Positions 53,081-61,361 of a DNA stretch of 64,000 nt are shown one piece after another. The DNA comes from Actinocrispum wychmicini (GTDB lineage: Bacteria; Actinomycetota; Actinomycetes; Mycobacteriales; Pseudonocardiaceae): assembly GCF_004345645.1 (NCBI RefSeq), contig NZ_SLWS01000002.1, positions 62,001 through 126,000 of the forward strand, read 5' to 3'. Numbering within the stretch: the first letter of the stretch is position 1; each line of letters begins with the position of its first letter. The notes beneath the pieces were generated by a model. That model ran no database searches. It saw only the letters and a program-made list of their open reading frames with translations, and was not told the DNA's origin. Both the position numbers and the translations under genes were made by a program.

Positions 53081-54819
53081 CAGTGAATCGTCTCCACCGT
53101 GACGATGCCGGCCACGTTCAGTTGACGCCCAGCCCAGCTCGTTGTATACGTTCGTCCATCATTGAGAATCAGGGTTTCGGGGAAGTGCTGCGCGGTCATC
53201 GGCGCGCGGCGCGGCTGACGCTGGAGCAGCTGGCCGAGGCGTCGGGGGTCAGCGCACGGACCTTGTCGGACATGGAGCGCGGGCGAAGCAAGGGGCCCCA
53301 GCACCGGACTGTCACCGCTTTGGCAGACGCGCTTGCCCTGGAAGGGGATGCCTACAAGCAGCTCGTCGAGCTGGCGCGTGATGGCAGGCTGCGGGACCAC
53401 TGGACGCGCCCAGCCCGCCTGTGTGAGCTGCCGCGGCTGGTTGACGACTTCACCGGCCGTGCCGTGGAACTGGCCTGGGCGAGCGATCTGGTGCACGCCG
53501 AGAGTGCGTCGGGCGCCGGTGTGGTGGGGCTCATCACCGGCTCAGGGGGCATGGGGAAGACCACGCTTGCGATCCGGGCCGCCCACGCGCTGTCACCGAG
53601 TTTCCCCGACGGGGTGTTCTTCCTTGACCTGTTGGGCATGTCCCCGCGGCCCGCAGCCGCCGCTGACGCGTTGCGGCTGCTGCTTCGCGCGCTCGGTGGC
53701 GTGGACGAGCAAATCCCGGCGGATGTCCCGGGGCGTGCTTCGCTGTACCGGTCGCTGCTGCGGGAAAGGCGTGCGCTGGTCGTCCTGGACAACGCCGGGT
53801 CGGAAGAGCAGGTGCGTCCGCTGCTGCCGGGAGACGGCACGAGCCGTGCGCTGATCACCGCCCGGCGGCTGTTGGCCGGTCTGGAGGGCGTACGCCGGCT
53901 CGCCCTCGGCCCTCTCTCGTTGCCGGAGGCCACGGAGCTGCTGACCGGAATCCTGGGCCAGCGCGCCGCCGACGACAAGGAATCGGCACTCGACCAGCTT
54001 GCCCAGTTGTGCGAGGGCATGCCGCTGGCGCTGCGGATCATCGGGAACCGGCTGGTCAGCCGACTCGGCTGGGATGCCGCCGAACTGGCGGCTCGGCTGA
54101 CGGACGAGGAGCATCGTCTGGATCAGCTCAAGGCCGGTGACCTCAAGATCGCAACCGCGTTCGGGATGTCCTACGAGCAACTCGCGGACGCCGCCCGGCG
54201 GGTGTTTCGGCGGGTGGCAGTGGTACCGGGTCGCGACTTCGACGCTGCCCTCGCCGGGGTGGTGGGCGAGGTGCCGGTGGAGGTCGCCTGGGATGCTCTG
54301 GACGAACTCGTCGACCTCGGCCTGCTGCTGGACAGTCCTGCGGGACGGTACCGGTTCCACGACCTGGTCCGTCTGTTCGCTCGCACGCGGCTCGACGAGG
54401 AGGAATCCTCGGCCGAACGTGAGGCGTTGACGGCGAGGGTGACGTCATGGCTGCTGCGGATGGCCACGATGGCCGGGCGGTGGTTCGAACCCGGCGATGG
54501 TCGCTCCGGTCCGCCCGACCCGGACCTCCTGATCGTGTCCTGCGCGGAAGAGGCCGAGAACTGGTTGCGCGCGAATGTGGACAACTGGCTGGGTGCGTTG
54601 CGGTCCGCGGCGGAGGATGGCCAGCACTTCGCCGTGGTGGACTGCGCGGCGTCAATGCGCCGGTTCTCCGAGCGGTGGCCGCACGCAGCGCACTGGCGTT
54701 TGGTCTTCACGCTCGGCGCGGAGGCCACCGCCGCGCTGAATGACCTACCGCAGCAGGCCGCCCAGCTCGGCTCCACCGCCGTTGTCACGAGGGACGCCAC
54801 GCCGAGGCGTCGGGGATGA
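53071..54819 (+). pseudogene. XRE-HTH/NB-ARC regulator, C-terminally truncated
   Basis: The frame has an N-terminal HTH_31 (FGEVLRGHRRAARLTLEQLAE, VSARTLSDMERGR), then NB-ARC with Walker A GSGGMGKTTLAIR near residue 158, Walker B ALVVLDNA and GMPLALRIIGNRL, and a winged helix (YRFHDLVRLFAR). The expected C-terminal TPR array, several hundred residues, is missing: similarity ends at LNDLPQQAAQLG (about 54,770) and a 14-residue unrelated tail follows. The start codon is uncertain because the first ~30 residues are not conserved. It could still be a truncated DNA-binding protein. Confidence 0.78.
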
Positions 54820-55079
54820 TGCCGACGATCGCGGCACGGAGCCGGCCCGCTGCGCGTTTCCGGATTGCCCAGCGACCGCCGTCCTCTGCCGCCGGACCGG
54901 CGCGATCTCCACGCCCCCGGCGTCCCTGACCCCGTCGGCGCCCCGCACGGTCCTTGCGCGGCCACTTCTGCGTGCTGTTCTGCGTGGTGCCGCCGATTCC
55001 CGGCCAGTTGACTTGGCAGCACCGGGACCGGCGTCACCCCGGGAGTCCGTGGTAACTCGACGAGAAGGAAACCCGAACC

Positions 55080-55400
55080 ATGTCGGACAGGCCGACCAAG
55101 ATCAGCTTCGTCTATCCCAACCCCACCGACCCGGCCGCCTTCGAAGCGGCTTACCCCGACCAGCTCGCGCTGGCGCGCAAGCTCCCCGGCCTGATTCGGC
55201 TCCAGGCGTCGAAGGTCTGGCCGAAGGAAGACGGCAGCCCGACCCCGGCGTACCGATTGCTGGACCTGTACTTTACCGACTACGCGGCGGCCAGCACCGC
55301 CGCCGCGGAGGCGGGCAGCTTGGTCGGCGCAACCCTTGAGCACTCCACCGGAGGCGTGGTGATCGCCTTCGCGGAGGTAGTCGACGACACCCTGATGTAG
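55080..55400 (+). CDS. EthD-family small protein
   Basis: ATG 55080 follows GAAGGAAACC. The 106-residue protein has the dimeric alpha/beta barrel EthD pattern: ISFVYPNPTDPAAFEAAYPDQLALARKLPGL at the start and YRLLDLYFTDYAAASTAA in the middle, with the family's length. EthD proteins are associated with cytochrome P450 or monooxygenase systems, but none is near. Function here unknown. About 260 bp of non-coding sequence separates it from the NB-ARC remnant. Confidence 0.85.
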   Translation: MSDRPTKISFVYPNPTDPAAFEAAYPDQLALARKLPGLIRLQASKVWPKEDGSPTPAYRLLDLYFTDYAAASTAAAEAGSLVGATLEHSTGGVVIAFAEVVDDTLM

Positions 55401-55716
55401 TTCGCGATCACGTGGTTTCGCTGACGTGAGCCAGCTGGTGCACCGTGACGCCAAGCTCGGCGTCGGCGTTGAAACTGTTCGTGGAGCATGTGCTGGCACG
55501 GGCCGACGTGGACCGCCCGTTCGAATGTCCTCCAGTGGCCTTGTCGTCAAAGGACACTGGGTGGACGAGCGGGTTCACATGCCCGTGCCGGCCTGTGCTT
55601 TCACCGTCGGCGCTGGCTGGCTGGGTACGTCAATACCGGACAACCATCCAGAAACACGTCACTCCATCGACCCGTCCACGAGGACAGGCCAATGGAGCGA
55701 CTTTCTCGTGTGCCGA
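55401..55716. other. Gap without a recognised gene
   Basis: No frame resembles a known protein and no convincing hairpin or promoter was found. Both flanking genes end here (convergent). Confidence 0.4.
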
Positions 55717-56328
55717 TCAGCGGATGGGGGCTATCACCCGCACATCGACCACGCCAGGGACCGCACCCGCGACCACGGTCGCGATGTGCCGGTCAGCGTT
55801 GTCATCGAACTCGTCGGCGAGCGTCACCACACCGTCCTGGACCGTGGCGTCCCAGTCACCGCGCCGGAAACAGAGCTCCAGGTGGTGCCGGACGTCCTTT
55901 GCGATGGCGTTGTCGTCACGGGCGATCGTGCGCAGCAGGTCCCGGCGGGTCACGATGCCCACCAGGAACTCGCCGTCCACGATCGGAATGGCCCGAAGAT
56001 GCCGCTCGAGCATGATCCGCGCCAACTCAGCGGCGTCGGCGTTGGGGCCGCGCGTGATCACGTCCTTGGTCATCACAGCGCCGACGGTCGACGCGGGAGC
56101 GCTGGTGGGCCGAACCGGCCAGTCGGAGTGCATCCGCGAGCGTGGGTCGACGCTGATACGCCCGGACAGGATGTCGGCCTCGGTGACCATGCCGACGAGC
56201 CGCCCGTCGGCGTCCACCACCGGCAGGGTGGTGAATCCGTTTTCCACCAACAGATTGGCGGCTTCCTTGGCCAAGGTGAACGGGCTGACGGTGACCGGAG
56301 GCCGGGTCATCACGTCACGAGCTCGCAT
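55717..56328 (-). CDS. CBS-pair and BON-like domain protein
   Basis: The 203-residue protein starts with RDVMTRPPVTVSPFTLAKEAA, has GMVTEADIL, a second CBS (AVMTKDVITRGPNADAAELARIM...GIVTRRDLL) and a C-terminal BON-like part (DWDATVQDGVVTLADEFDD...GVVDVRVI). It overlaps the upstream USP gene by 14 bp, so the two are cotranscribed. It is the third CBS-CBS-BON protein of the island and the most divergent in the linker between CBS motifs. Confidence 0.92.
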   Translation of the reverse strand: MRARDVMTRPPVTVSPFTLAKEAANLLVENGFTTLPVVDADGRLVGMVTEADILSGRISVDPRSRMHSDWPVRPTSAPASTVGAVMTKDVITRGPNADAAELARIMLERHLRAIPIVDGEFLVGIVTRRDLLRTIARDDNAIAKDVRHHLELCFRRGDWDATVQDGVVTLADEFDDNADRHIATVVAGAVPGVVDVRVIAPIR

Positions 56329-56776
56329 GACCGGTGCTCCTCACCTCGGGCCGGACCACCACAACGGGCACATTCGAGTGCCGCACGCACGCGGAGCTGA
56401 CCGAACCCAGTGGCGCCTTGCGCAGGTGCTCTCCGCTGTGGGTCGCCACGACGAGCATCGCGCCGTCCCGCGCCGCTTCCACCAGTGCCTTGGCCGGTAC
56501 GCCCTCCACCGCGGACTCGACGATCGGCGGGACCGTCGTGCGGCCTTCGATGGCCAGCCGTACCGTGCTGGACAGCTTCTTCTCCGCGACCTGACGGACT
56601 TCGTTGTCAGGCATCCAGGCGAAGTCCGCGACCGGCCCGACCGACCACACAGTCACCGCGTGCACCGAGCAACGCCGGATACTCGCCTCGTCGATCGCCC
56701 AGGCCAACGCCCGGCGCGCGGCGTCGGAATCGTCCACGCCCACGACTATCGGGCGGTTACCGTTCTGCTCGACCAT
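56315..56776 (-). CDS. Universal stress protein
   Basis: ATG 56776 follows AAAGGGG. The 153-residue, single-domain UspA protein opens with RPIVVGVDDSDAARRALAWAIDEA and closes with PLGSVSSACVRHSNVPVVVVRP. The ATP-loop equivalent reads VVATHSGEHLRKAPLGS, lacking the usual GxRGxG glycines, so ATP binding may be weakened. It leads a two-gene operon with the CBS protein. Confidence 0.9.
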   Translation of the reverse strand: MVEQNGNRPIVVGVDDSDAARRALAWAIDEASIRRCSVHAVTVWSVGPVADFAWMPDNEVRQVAEKKLSSTVRLAIEGRTTVPPIVESAVEGVPAKALVEAARDGAMLVVATHSGEHLRKAPLGSVSSACVRHSNVPVVVVRPEVRSTGHASS

Positions 56777-57039
56777 CTCGACAGCCCCTTTCTCCCTTGG
56801 GTTCTCGCTACTCACTGTCCGTCGCGCGCCGGCTCTGCCGATAGGGTCGAACTGCCCGAGGACGCGGGGTCGTCCGGTCCGGTGTCCAGCCGGAACGGCG
56901 CGGCACGCGGGGCGCGAACAGGGCACACCGGCGGGGCGATCCACAGCCGGACGACATCCCGTTGGCCGCCGCGATCCCCTGCCGCCGGACCGACCGCCGC
57001 CTCGACAGTTCCTGGCCGGTGCCAAGGGTTCTGTCGCAG

Positions 57040-57290
57040 GTTCGCCGGTGCCGGTCTGCCACAGCCCACGAACGCCTACGCGGATCCGGACGCCGGCGAG
57101 CTTGTCGTCGTGGGCACCGCGTCGGACGACCTGCACTCGCGGCTTCGCGCCGGGGAGGCGGCCAGCGCCGTGCTGCTCTGGGCCACGTCGTTCGGTTTCG
57201 CCACCTGCCCGCTGACGCAGCCGTTGGAAGTGGTCACAGTACGCCGGACCGTCCGGGCACAAGTGCTCGGTGCCAACAGGTCCGGGTGCG
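57040..57290 (+). pseudogene. Acg-like nitroreductase, C-terminal remnant
   Basis: In one frame the sequence reads DAGELVVVGTASDDLHSRLRAGEAASAVLLWATSFGFATCPLTQPLEVVTVRRTVRAQVLG, which matches the C-terminal third of Acg/Rv2032-type flavin nitroreductases (LRAGEAxSAVLLxATxxGLATCPLTQPLE). Nothing N-terminal to it is recognisable and there is no start signal. A complete homologue lies at 59,901. This is a relic of a second copy. Confidence 0.7.
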
Positions 57291-57522
57291 CCGGGACGGT
57301 CGTTCTCAGTGACGCCAGGTACATCCCCGGAATGTCCTTGTTGTTCTTCGGCCGACGACGCTTGGCCGGGCCGCGCGGCCGCCGCTTGACGGACAGGACA
57401 TCGCTCCACCGCTTCATGACTACCTCCCCGGGTTCGGGCGCGTCTCATCGTGGCGAGGTCAGCGGTGCCGGCACATGAGTCGACGGTCTACCCGATGTCC
57501 CGTCCAATGCCCTTGTGGTGTC

Positions 57523-57536
57523 GGGACTTTCGGCCC
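57523..57536. promoter_or_regulatory. DosR/DevR-box-like site upstream of the DoxX gene
   Basis: GGGACTTTCGGCCC matches the DosR core at 12 of 14 positions. It ends 58 bp before the DoxX start codon, the same spacing as the box before the PPOX gene. Confidence 0.65.
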
Positions 57537-57594
57537 GATCGTGCGCGCCGCCAAGTCGACAGCATTGTGGTCAGCTTCGAGAAAGGAGGTCTTC

Positions 57595-58206
57595 ATGTCC
57601 ATCCATGACAACCCCACGGTGAACGACGAGCTGCAAGTGTCCACACGCCAGGCCGCCGAGAGCGCTCCCGCGCATGGTGCGGTGATGACCACGACTGCGG
57701 GCAAGTGGGTCGCGGTGCTGCGGATCGCCACCGGCCTGCTGTTCCTCTGGGCGTTCCTGGACAAGACGTTCGGGCTGGGCTACTCGACCAAAGCCGCGAA
57801 CGCCTGGATCAACGGCGGCTCGCCGACCAAGGGCTTCCTCAGCCACGTCAACGTTGGCCCGTTCGCCGACACGCTCAAGGGCTGGGCCGGCGGCTGGCTC
57901 ACCGACTGGCTGTTCATGCTCGGTCTGCTCGGCATCGGCGTCGCCGTCACCCTCGGCATCGGACTGCGGATCTCCGCGGTCGCCGGCACGCTCATGATGC
58001 TCCTGATGTGGGTCGCCGAATGGCCACTGGCGCAGACCAACCTGGCCGGCCAGCCGTCCGGGTCGACCAACCCGCTCATCGACTACCACTTCGTCTACGC
58101 GGTCGTGCTGATCGCGCTCGCCGTCACGTACGCCGGCAACACGTGGGGCCTGGGCCGCACGTGGGCCAGGCTCGACATCGTCCGGCAGAACCGTTGGCTG
58201 ATCTGA
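57595..58206 (+). CDS. DoxX-family membrane protein
   Basis: ATG 57595 follows AAAGGAGG. The 203-residue protein has a ~35-residue polar leader and then four hydrophobic helices: VLRIATGLLFLWAFLDKTFGLGY, a loop with WINGGSPTKGFL, then MLGLLGIGVAVTLGIGLRI and VYAVVLIALAVTYAG. DoxX/thiosulfate:quinone oxidoreductase-type proteins pass electrons to the quinone pool or protect against thiol/oxidative stress. The DosR-like box upstream and the companion PPOX gene suggest hypoxic or redox induction. Confidence 0.9.
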   Translation: MSIHDNPTVNDELQVSTRQAAESAPAHGAVMTTTAGKWVAVLRIATGLLFLWAFLDKTFGLGYSTKAANAWINGGSPTKGFLSHVNVGPFADTLKGWAGGWLTDWLFMLGLLGIGVAVTLGIGLRISAVAGTLMMLLMWVAEWPLAQTNLAGQPSGSTNPLIDYHFVYAVVLIALAVTYAGNTWGLGRTWARLDIVRQNRWLI

Positions 58207-58261
58207 CGACCAGCCATCCCCAAGCGCCCGCCGTGGTCACGGCGGGCGCCTTGTCCTGTCA

Positions 58262-58275
58262 GGGACTTTCGACCC
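58262..58275. promoter_or_regulatory. DosR/DevR-box-like site upstream of the PPOX gene
   Basis: GGGACTTTCGACCC matches the DosR core at 12 of 14 positions, 59 bp before the GTG start of the flavin-fold gene. Confidence 0.65.
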
Positions 58276-58334
58276 TATCTGATTCCGCCAGGCCGCCGCA
58301 CAGTGAAGGGGAAGTGAGATCAAAGGGGTGCAGG

Positions 58335-58760
58335 GTGGATACCGCTGGGCTGGAGATACTCGGCGAGGAGGAATGCCTCCGGCTGCTGGCCGACGTCCCG
58401 GTGGGGCGGATCGTGTACATCGACCGGGCGCTGCCGGCGATCCAACCGGTCAACTTCGTCGTGCACGGACAGTCGGTGGTGATCCGGACAGCTGCGCGCA
58501 GCCGCTTGGCGATCGCCGCGACCGGGACCGTGGTCGCGTTCGAAGTGGACGAGTTCAACGACAACTGTGTCCGCCACGGATGGAGCGTGGTCGCGGTCGG
58601 CAGGGCCGGTCAGGTCACCGACGACCAGGAACTCGCCTCCGTACGCCAGCGCGGCCTGCGACCGTGGGCCCCGGGCACGCGAGAATACTACCTGCGCGTC
58701 GATATCGAGATCATCTCCGGCCGCAGGCTCAGGCACGCCGATGCGCCCGCTGGCCCCTAA
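58335..58760 (+). CDS. Pyridoxamine 5'-phosphate oxidase-fold flavin/F420 protein
   Basis: GTG 58335 follows AAAGGGG. The 141-residue protein has the split-barrel pattern: CLRLLADVPVGRIVYIDRALPAIQPVNFVVHGQSVVIRT, then VAFEVDEFNDNCVRHGWSVVAVGRA. These match the short PPOX family in which R-X-V-Y and VxFEVD...GWSVxVxG strands form the cofactor cleft; mycobacterial DosR-regulon Rv3129-type proteins are similar. It probably binds FMN, F420 or heme. Substrate unknown. Confidence 0.88.
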   Translation: MDTAGLEILGEEECLRLLADVPVGRIVYIDRALPAIQPVNFVVHGQSVVIRTAARSRLAIAATGTVVAFEVDEFNDNCVRHGWSVVAVGRAGQVTDDQELASVRQRGLRPWAPGTREYYLRVDIEIISGRRLRHADAPAGP

Positions 58761-58803
58761 AGTCCAGCGGGCGCATGGGAGGCCACCTACTTCTGGAACT
58801 CGC

Positions 58804-59416
58804 TCATCGCATCCTTCTCAGGAACAGATCCACGTACCCGGTCGGCGCGACGCGCACCCGCGCGTCCACCACGATCCCGCCGTTCTCCCCCACGACCAAC
58901 GGGTTGATGTCCAACTCGGTGACCTCTGGCAGCGCCTCGGCGAGCTTCGCGACCCGCACCAGCACGTCTCGCGCGACCGACTTGTCCACCGTTGACTTGA
59001 ACAGCCTCGGTGCGAACTCGGAAACGGCGTCACGAACGTCCTTCTCGGTGGCCAGGCCCAGTCGGACACCGCCACCACGGCCCTTGTGCAACAGCCCACT
59101 GGCCACCGCCTTGTCCAGGTATCGGTTGTCCGGTGCCAGATCGATGCACACCTCGATGGCGTCGAAGTCGGACTTCATCGCCACGTCCAGACCGAGGTCC
59201 TGGAACACCCGCGGCATCCGCCAGTTCGTGGGCAGCACGGTGCCGATGCCATGATGCTGCACCTGGCGGGACACCACGTCGGAGGTACCGGTCGTCATCG
59301 GGCATCGCGCGACGCAGCGCGACCGCCTGATCGTAGTCGGCCGGACCCAGTTCCCGGACGGTCACCATCGTGCCGTCGGCGAGCAAGGTCGTCACCGCGT
59401 CGGCGGACACGCTCAT
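58804..59416 (-). pseudogene. GNAT/acyl-CoA-synthetase fusion, remnant with two internal deletions
   Basis: ATG 59416 behind AAAGGAG opens the normal N-terminus of GNAT-linked ADP-forming acyl-CoA synthetases (TLLADGTMVTVRELGPADYD...AMPDDDRYL). It then jumps, in another frame, to the end of the GNAT domain (RMPRVFQDLGLDV...IDLAPDNRYLD) and again to the very end of the ATP-grasp part (GGGVRLGLATEKDVRDAV...TELDINPLVVGENG). Roughly 2 kb of the usual gene is absent. Intact homologues acetylate proteins or make acyl-CoA; this copy is dead. Confidence 0.82.
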
Positions 59417-59558
59417 CGTCACTCCTTTCGCCCAGGTCTCCGTCCTACGGCCGGAAGTCCTTGTCCGTTAAGGGCTATCGCCCAGGAAATCCGGCCGTCC
59501 GCCCATGACCGGAACCGCCAGCGATCGGCCACCATGAACCAGGGAAGGAAACAACACA

Positions 59559-59780
59559 ATGGACTGGACAGTACGTTTGCGACTGAGCGAGTCAGCGGGT
59601 TCCGTCGTCGCGACAGCGACATTGGTCGACCAGGACGAAGGTGTGCTGACGGCCACCGCGCAGTTCCGTCCCGTGTCCGTGGACAGCCCGACGTCACGCA
59701 CGCAGTACGAACTGGCGGCGGCCCGCGCTCTGCAACGCCTGTCGGAGGCGCTGATCATGGCGGCTACCCGGTCAAAGTGA
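59559..59780 (+). CDS. DUF1876 (dsRBFC) protein, Rv1738-like
   Basis: ATG 59559 follows GGGAAGGAAAC. The 73-residue protein reads WTVRLRLSESAGSVVATATL, then YELAAARALQRLSEALI, the DUF1876 pattern. Rv1738, a strongly hypoxia-induced DosR-regulon member, belongs to this family and has a fold compared to ribosome hibernation factors. This copy is a little shorter, lacking part of the central GxGxARxxPxD stretch. A role in translation shutdown is plausible but unproven. Confidence 0.82.
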   Translation: MDWTVRLRLSESAGSVVATATLVDQDEGVLTATAQFRPVSVDSPTSRTQYELAAARALQRLSEALIMAATRSK

Positions 59781-59803
59781 AGTAGTTCTCTTCTTCACCG
59801 CGA

Positions 59804-59887
59804 TCACGCTGCCCGCCAGGTACTCCCGACCAGTAACGTGCCGGCCAACAGCAACGCGACGGACGCGATCAGCAGAAACCGGGCCAT
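59804..59887 (-). CDS. Tiny single-pass membrane peptide
   Basis: ATG 59887 opens a 27-residue frame MARFLLIASVALLLAGTLLV followed by a short polar end. It is a near-perfect single transmembrane helix, 13 bp downstream of the nitroreductase stop on the same strand. The RBS is weak. It may be a real small membrane protein or chance. Confidence 0.35.
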   Translation of the reverse strand: MARFLLIASVALLLAGTLLVGSTWRAA

Positions 59888-59900
59888 CGTCAACGCTCGT

Positions 59901-60857
59901 TCACAGTGTCCGGACCAGGTCCGAGAAGGATCGACGAGGGCTGGCCGCGACCGACAGGCTGGGCCGCCCGACCCGGAGCAGGGCGTGGGGGAACCCGGGC
60001 AGGTGCAGTCGCTCGCTGAGCCCGGCCCGTACCTCGGCGAGCTGCAGCGGCTGGGTGATCACCGAGACCGCGAGACCGAGATGGGTCGCGGCCAGCCAGG
60101 CCCGTTCGATCGCCGCCCCGGCGATCAGGTGATCCCGCCTGCCGTCGTCCACCGTCTCGACCACCAGGACGCACTCGTCGGCGATCCGGGCAGTCAGCAC
60201 CTCGTGGTCCGGCACCCCGTCACCGAGCCGCACCAGCCCGCCGAACAGGCCGTGCGTCAACTGGTCGACCGGGATCCCAGCCCGGTCCCGGCCACGCCGG
60301 ACCGTCCACGACCGCAGCTCCCGCTGGTAGCGATGATCGTGGTGGAGCAGCTCAGCGGTGTGTTCCATCAGTCCGGCGACCATGCCCGCCTCGTCGGCCG
60401 CGAGCCGGCGAGAACTCACCCGTTCGCCGACCAGAGCCGCCTCCACCGCGTCGATCTCGTGTGGTGTCAGCGGTTTGTCGTCGAACCGGTAACGATGGCT
60501 GCGTCGCTCGGGAATGGCGGCGTACCAGTCCGCCTCGGTCTCCGTCGGTGGTTGACGCCGAACCGCGGTCACGGTCGCCACCAGGTCCGGCTGCGCCGGA
60601 TCCGGCAACAGGAGCGTGCTGACCTGCCAACCCATGACCCGCATCGCGAGCCGCAGGTTGGTCAGCGCCGCCCCGCAGGACAGCAGCCGGTCGCGGCCCT
60701 TGGGCTCGTGGTGTGGCAACGCGACATCCCACCGTTCGAACAGCAGGACGCTGCGTTCGTGCAACTCCATCACCCAGGGCTGACTGTTGTGCACCGACGG
60801 AGCCTGCGCCACCGCCCGGAACAAGGTCCGCACCTCGATCGGCGACCAGAACGACAT
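59901..60857 (-). CDS. Acg-family (Rv2032/Rv3131-like) nitroreductase-fold protein
   Basis: The 318-residue protein begins with RAVAQAPSVHNSQPWVMELH, a hallmark of the Acg family, then ALTNLRLAMRVMGW and PERRSHRYRFDDKPL, and ends with AIERAWLAATHLGLAVSVITQPL. Acg proteins have a doubled nitroreductase fold that binds FMN under a lid and may sequester flavin in dormancy. It follows the USP gene by 15 bp and belongs to the phosphoketolase-USP-nitroreductase operon. Confidence 0.92.
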   Translation of the reverse strand: MSFWSPIEVRTLFRAVAQAPSVHNSQPWVMELHERSVLLFERWDVALPHHEPKGRDRLLSCGAALTNLRLAMRVMGWQVSTLLLPDPAQPDLVATVTAVRRQPPTETEADWYAAIPERRSHRYRFDDKPLTPHEIDAVEAALVGERVSSRRLAADEAGMVAGLMEHTAELLHHDHRYQRELRSWTVRRGRDRAGIPVDQLTHGLFGGLVRLGDGVPDHEVLTARIADECVLVVETVDDGRRDHLIAGAAIERAWLAATHLGLAVSVITQPLQLAEVRAGLSERLHLPGFPHALLRVGRPSLSVAASPRRSFSDLVRTL

Positions 60858-60872
60858 GACACTCTCCAGGGG

Positions 60873-61361
60873 TCAGTAGAGCGGGCCCATCGTGGCGCTC
60901 GCGGTCTCCGCGACCTTCTCGCGCTTGCGGTGCTTCTCCGGGATGACGACCACCGGGCACGAGGCGCGGTGCACGCAGTAGGAGCTGACCGAACCAAGCA
61001 GCGCCTCGGCCAGCCGGCTCGCGCCGTGGCTGCCGACGACCAGCAGATCCGCGTCCTGGGCGGCACGCACCAACGCCGGGCCGGGCTGGCCCTCCAGCAG
61101 GACCTGCCGGATCTCCACCCGCTTGTCGTCCCCGGCCGCCTCCTCGACCGAGCTGCTCAGCAACTGCTGCTGGTCGGCGAGCACCTCGTCGCGGGGGCGC
61201 AGCTGGATGATGTCCGCTCGGGCGAGCCCGGTGGTTGTGGGGTCGGAGTGCCAGGCGTTCACCGCGTCCACGCGGGTGCCGCGCCGGGCGGCCTCGTCGA
61301 TCGCCCACTTCAGGGCCTCGATGCTGACGGCGGAGCCGTCGACGCCGACAACGATCGTCAT
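60873..61361 (-). CDS. Universal stress protein
   Basis: ATG 61361 overlaps the phosphoketolase stop (ATGA). The 162-residue protein has [20 protein letters not shown] at its start and the ATP loop [34 protein letters not shown], with a ~16-residue basic C-terminal tail beyond the usual end. The full GxxG...GS ATP motif is kept. It sits between phosphoketolase and the Acg-like gene. Confidence 0.94.
   Translation of the reverse strand: MTIVVGVDGSAVSIEALKWAIDEAARRGTRVDAVNAWHSDPTTTGLARADIIQLRPRDEVLADQQQLLSSSVEEAAGDDKRVEIRQVLLEGQPGPALVRAAQDADLLVVGSHGASRLAEALLGSVSSYCVHRASCPVVVIPEKHRKREKVAETASATMGPLY

Noticed and set aside
56844..56857. GGGTCGAACTGCCC upstream of the USP/CBS operon as a DosR-type box
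   Set aside because: Only about 8 of 14 positions match and the conserved inner G is missing.
57459..58089. Minus-strand frames opposite the DoxX gene
   Set aside because: Antisense of a clear four-helix DoxX protein; no homology or start signal.
59472..59483. GGGCTATCGCCC as an eighth DosR-type box
   Set aside because: The half-sites are closer (12 rather than 14 bases) and do not fit GGGNC-N4-GNCCC; kept out of the set.
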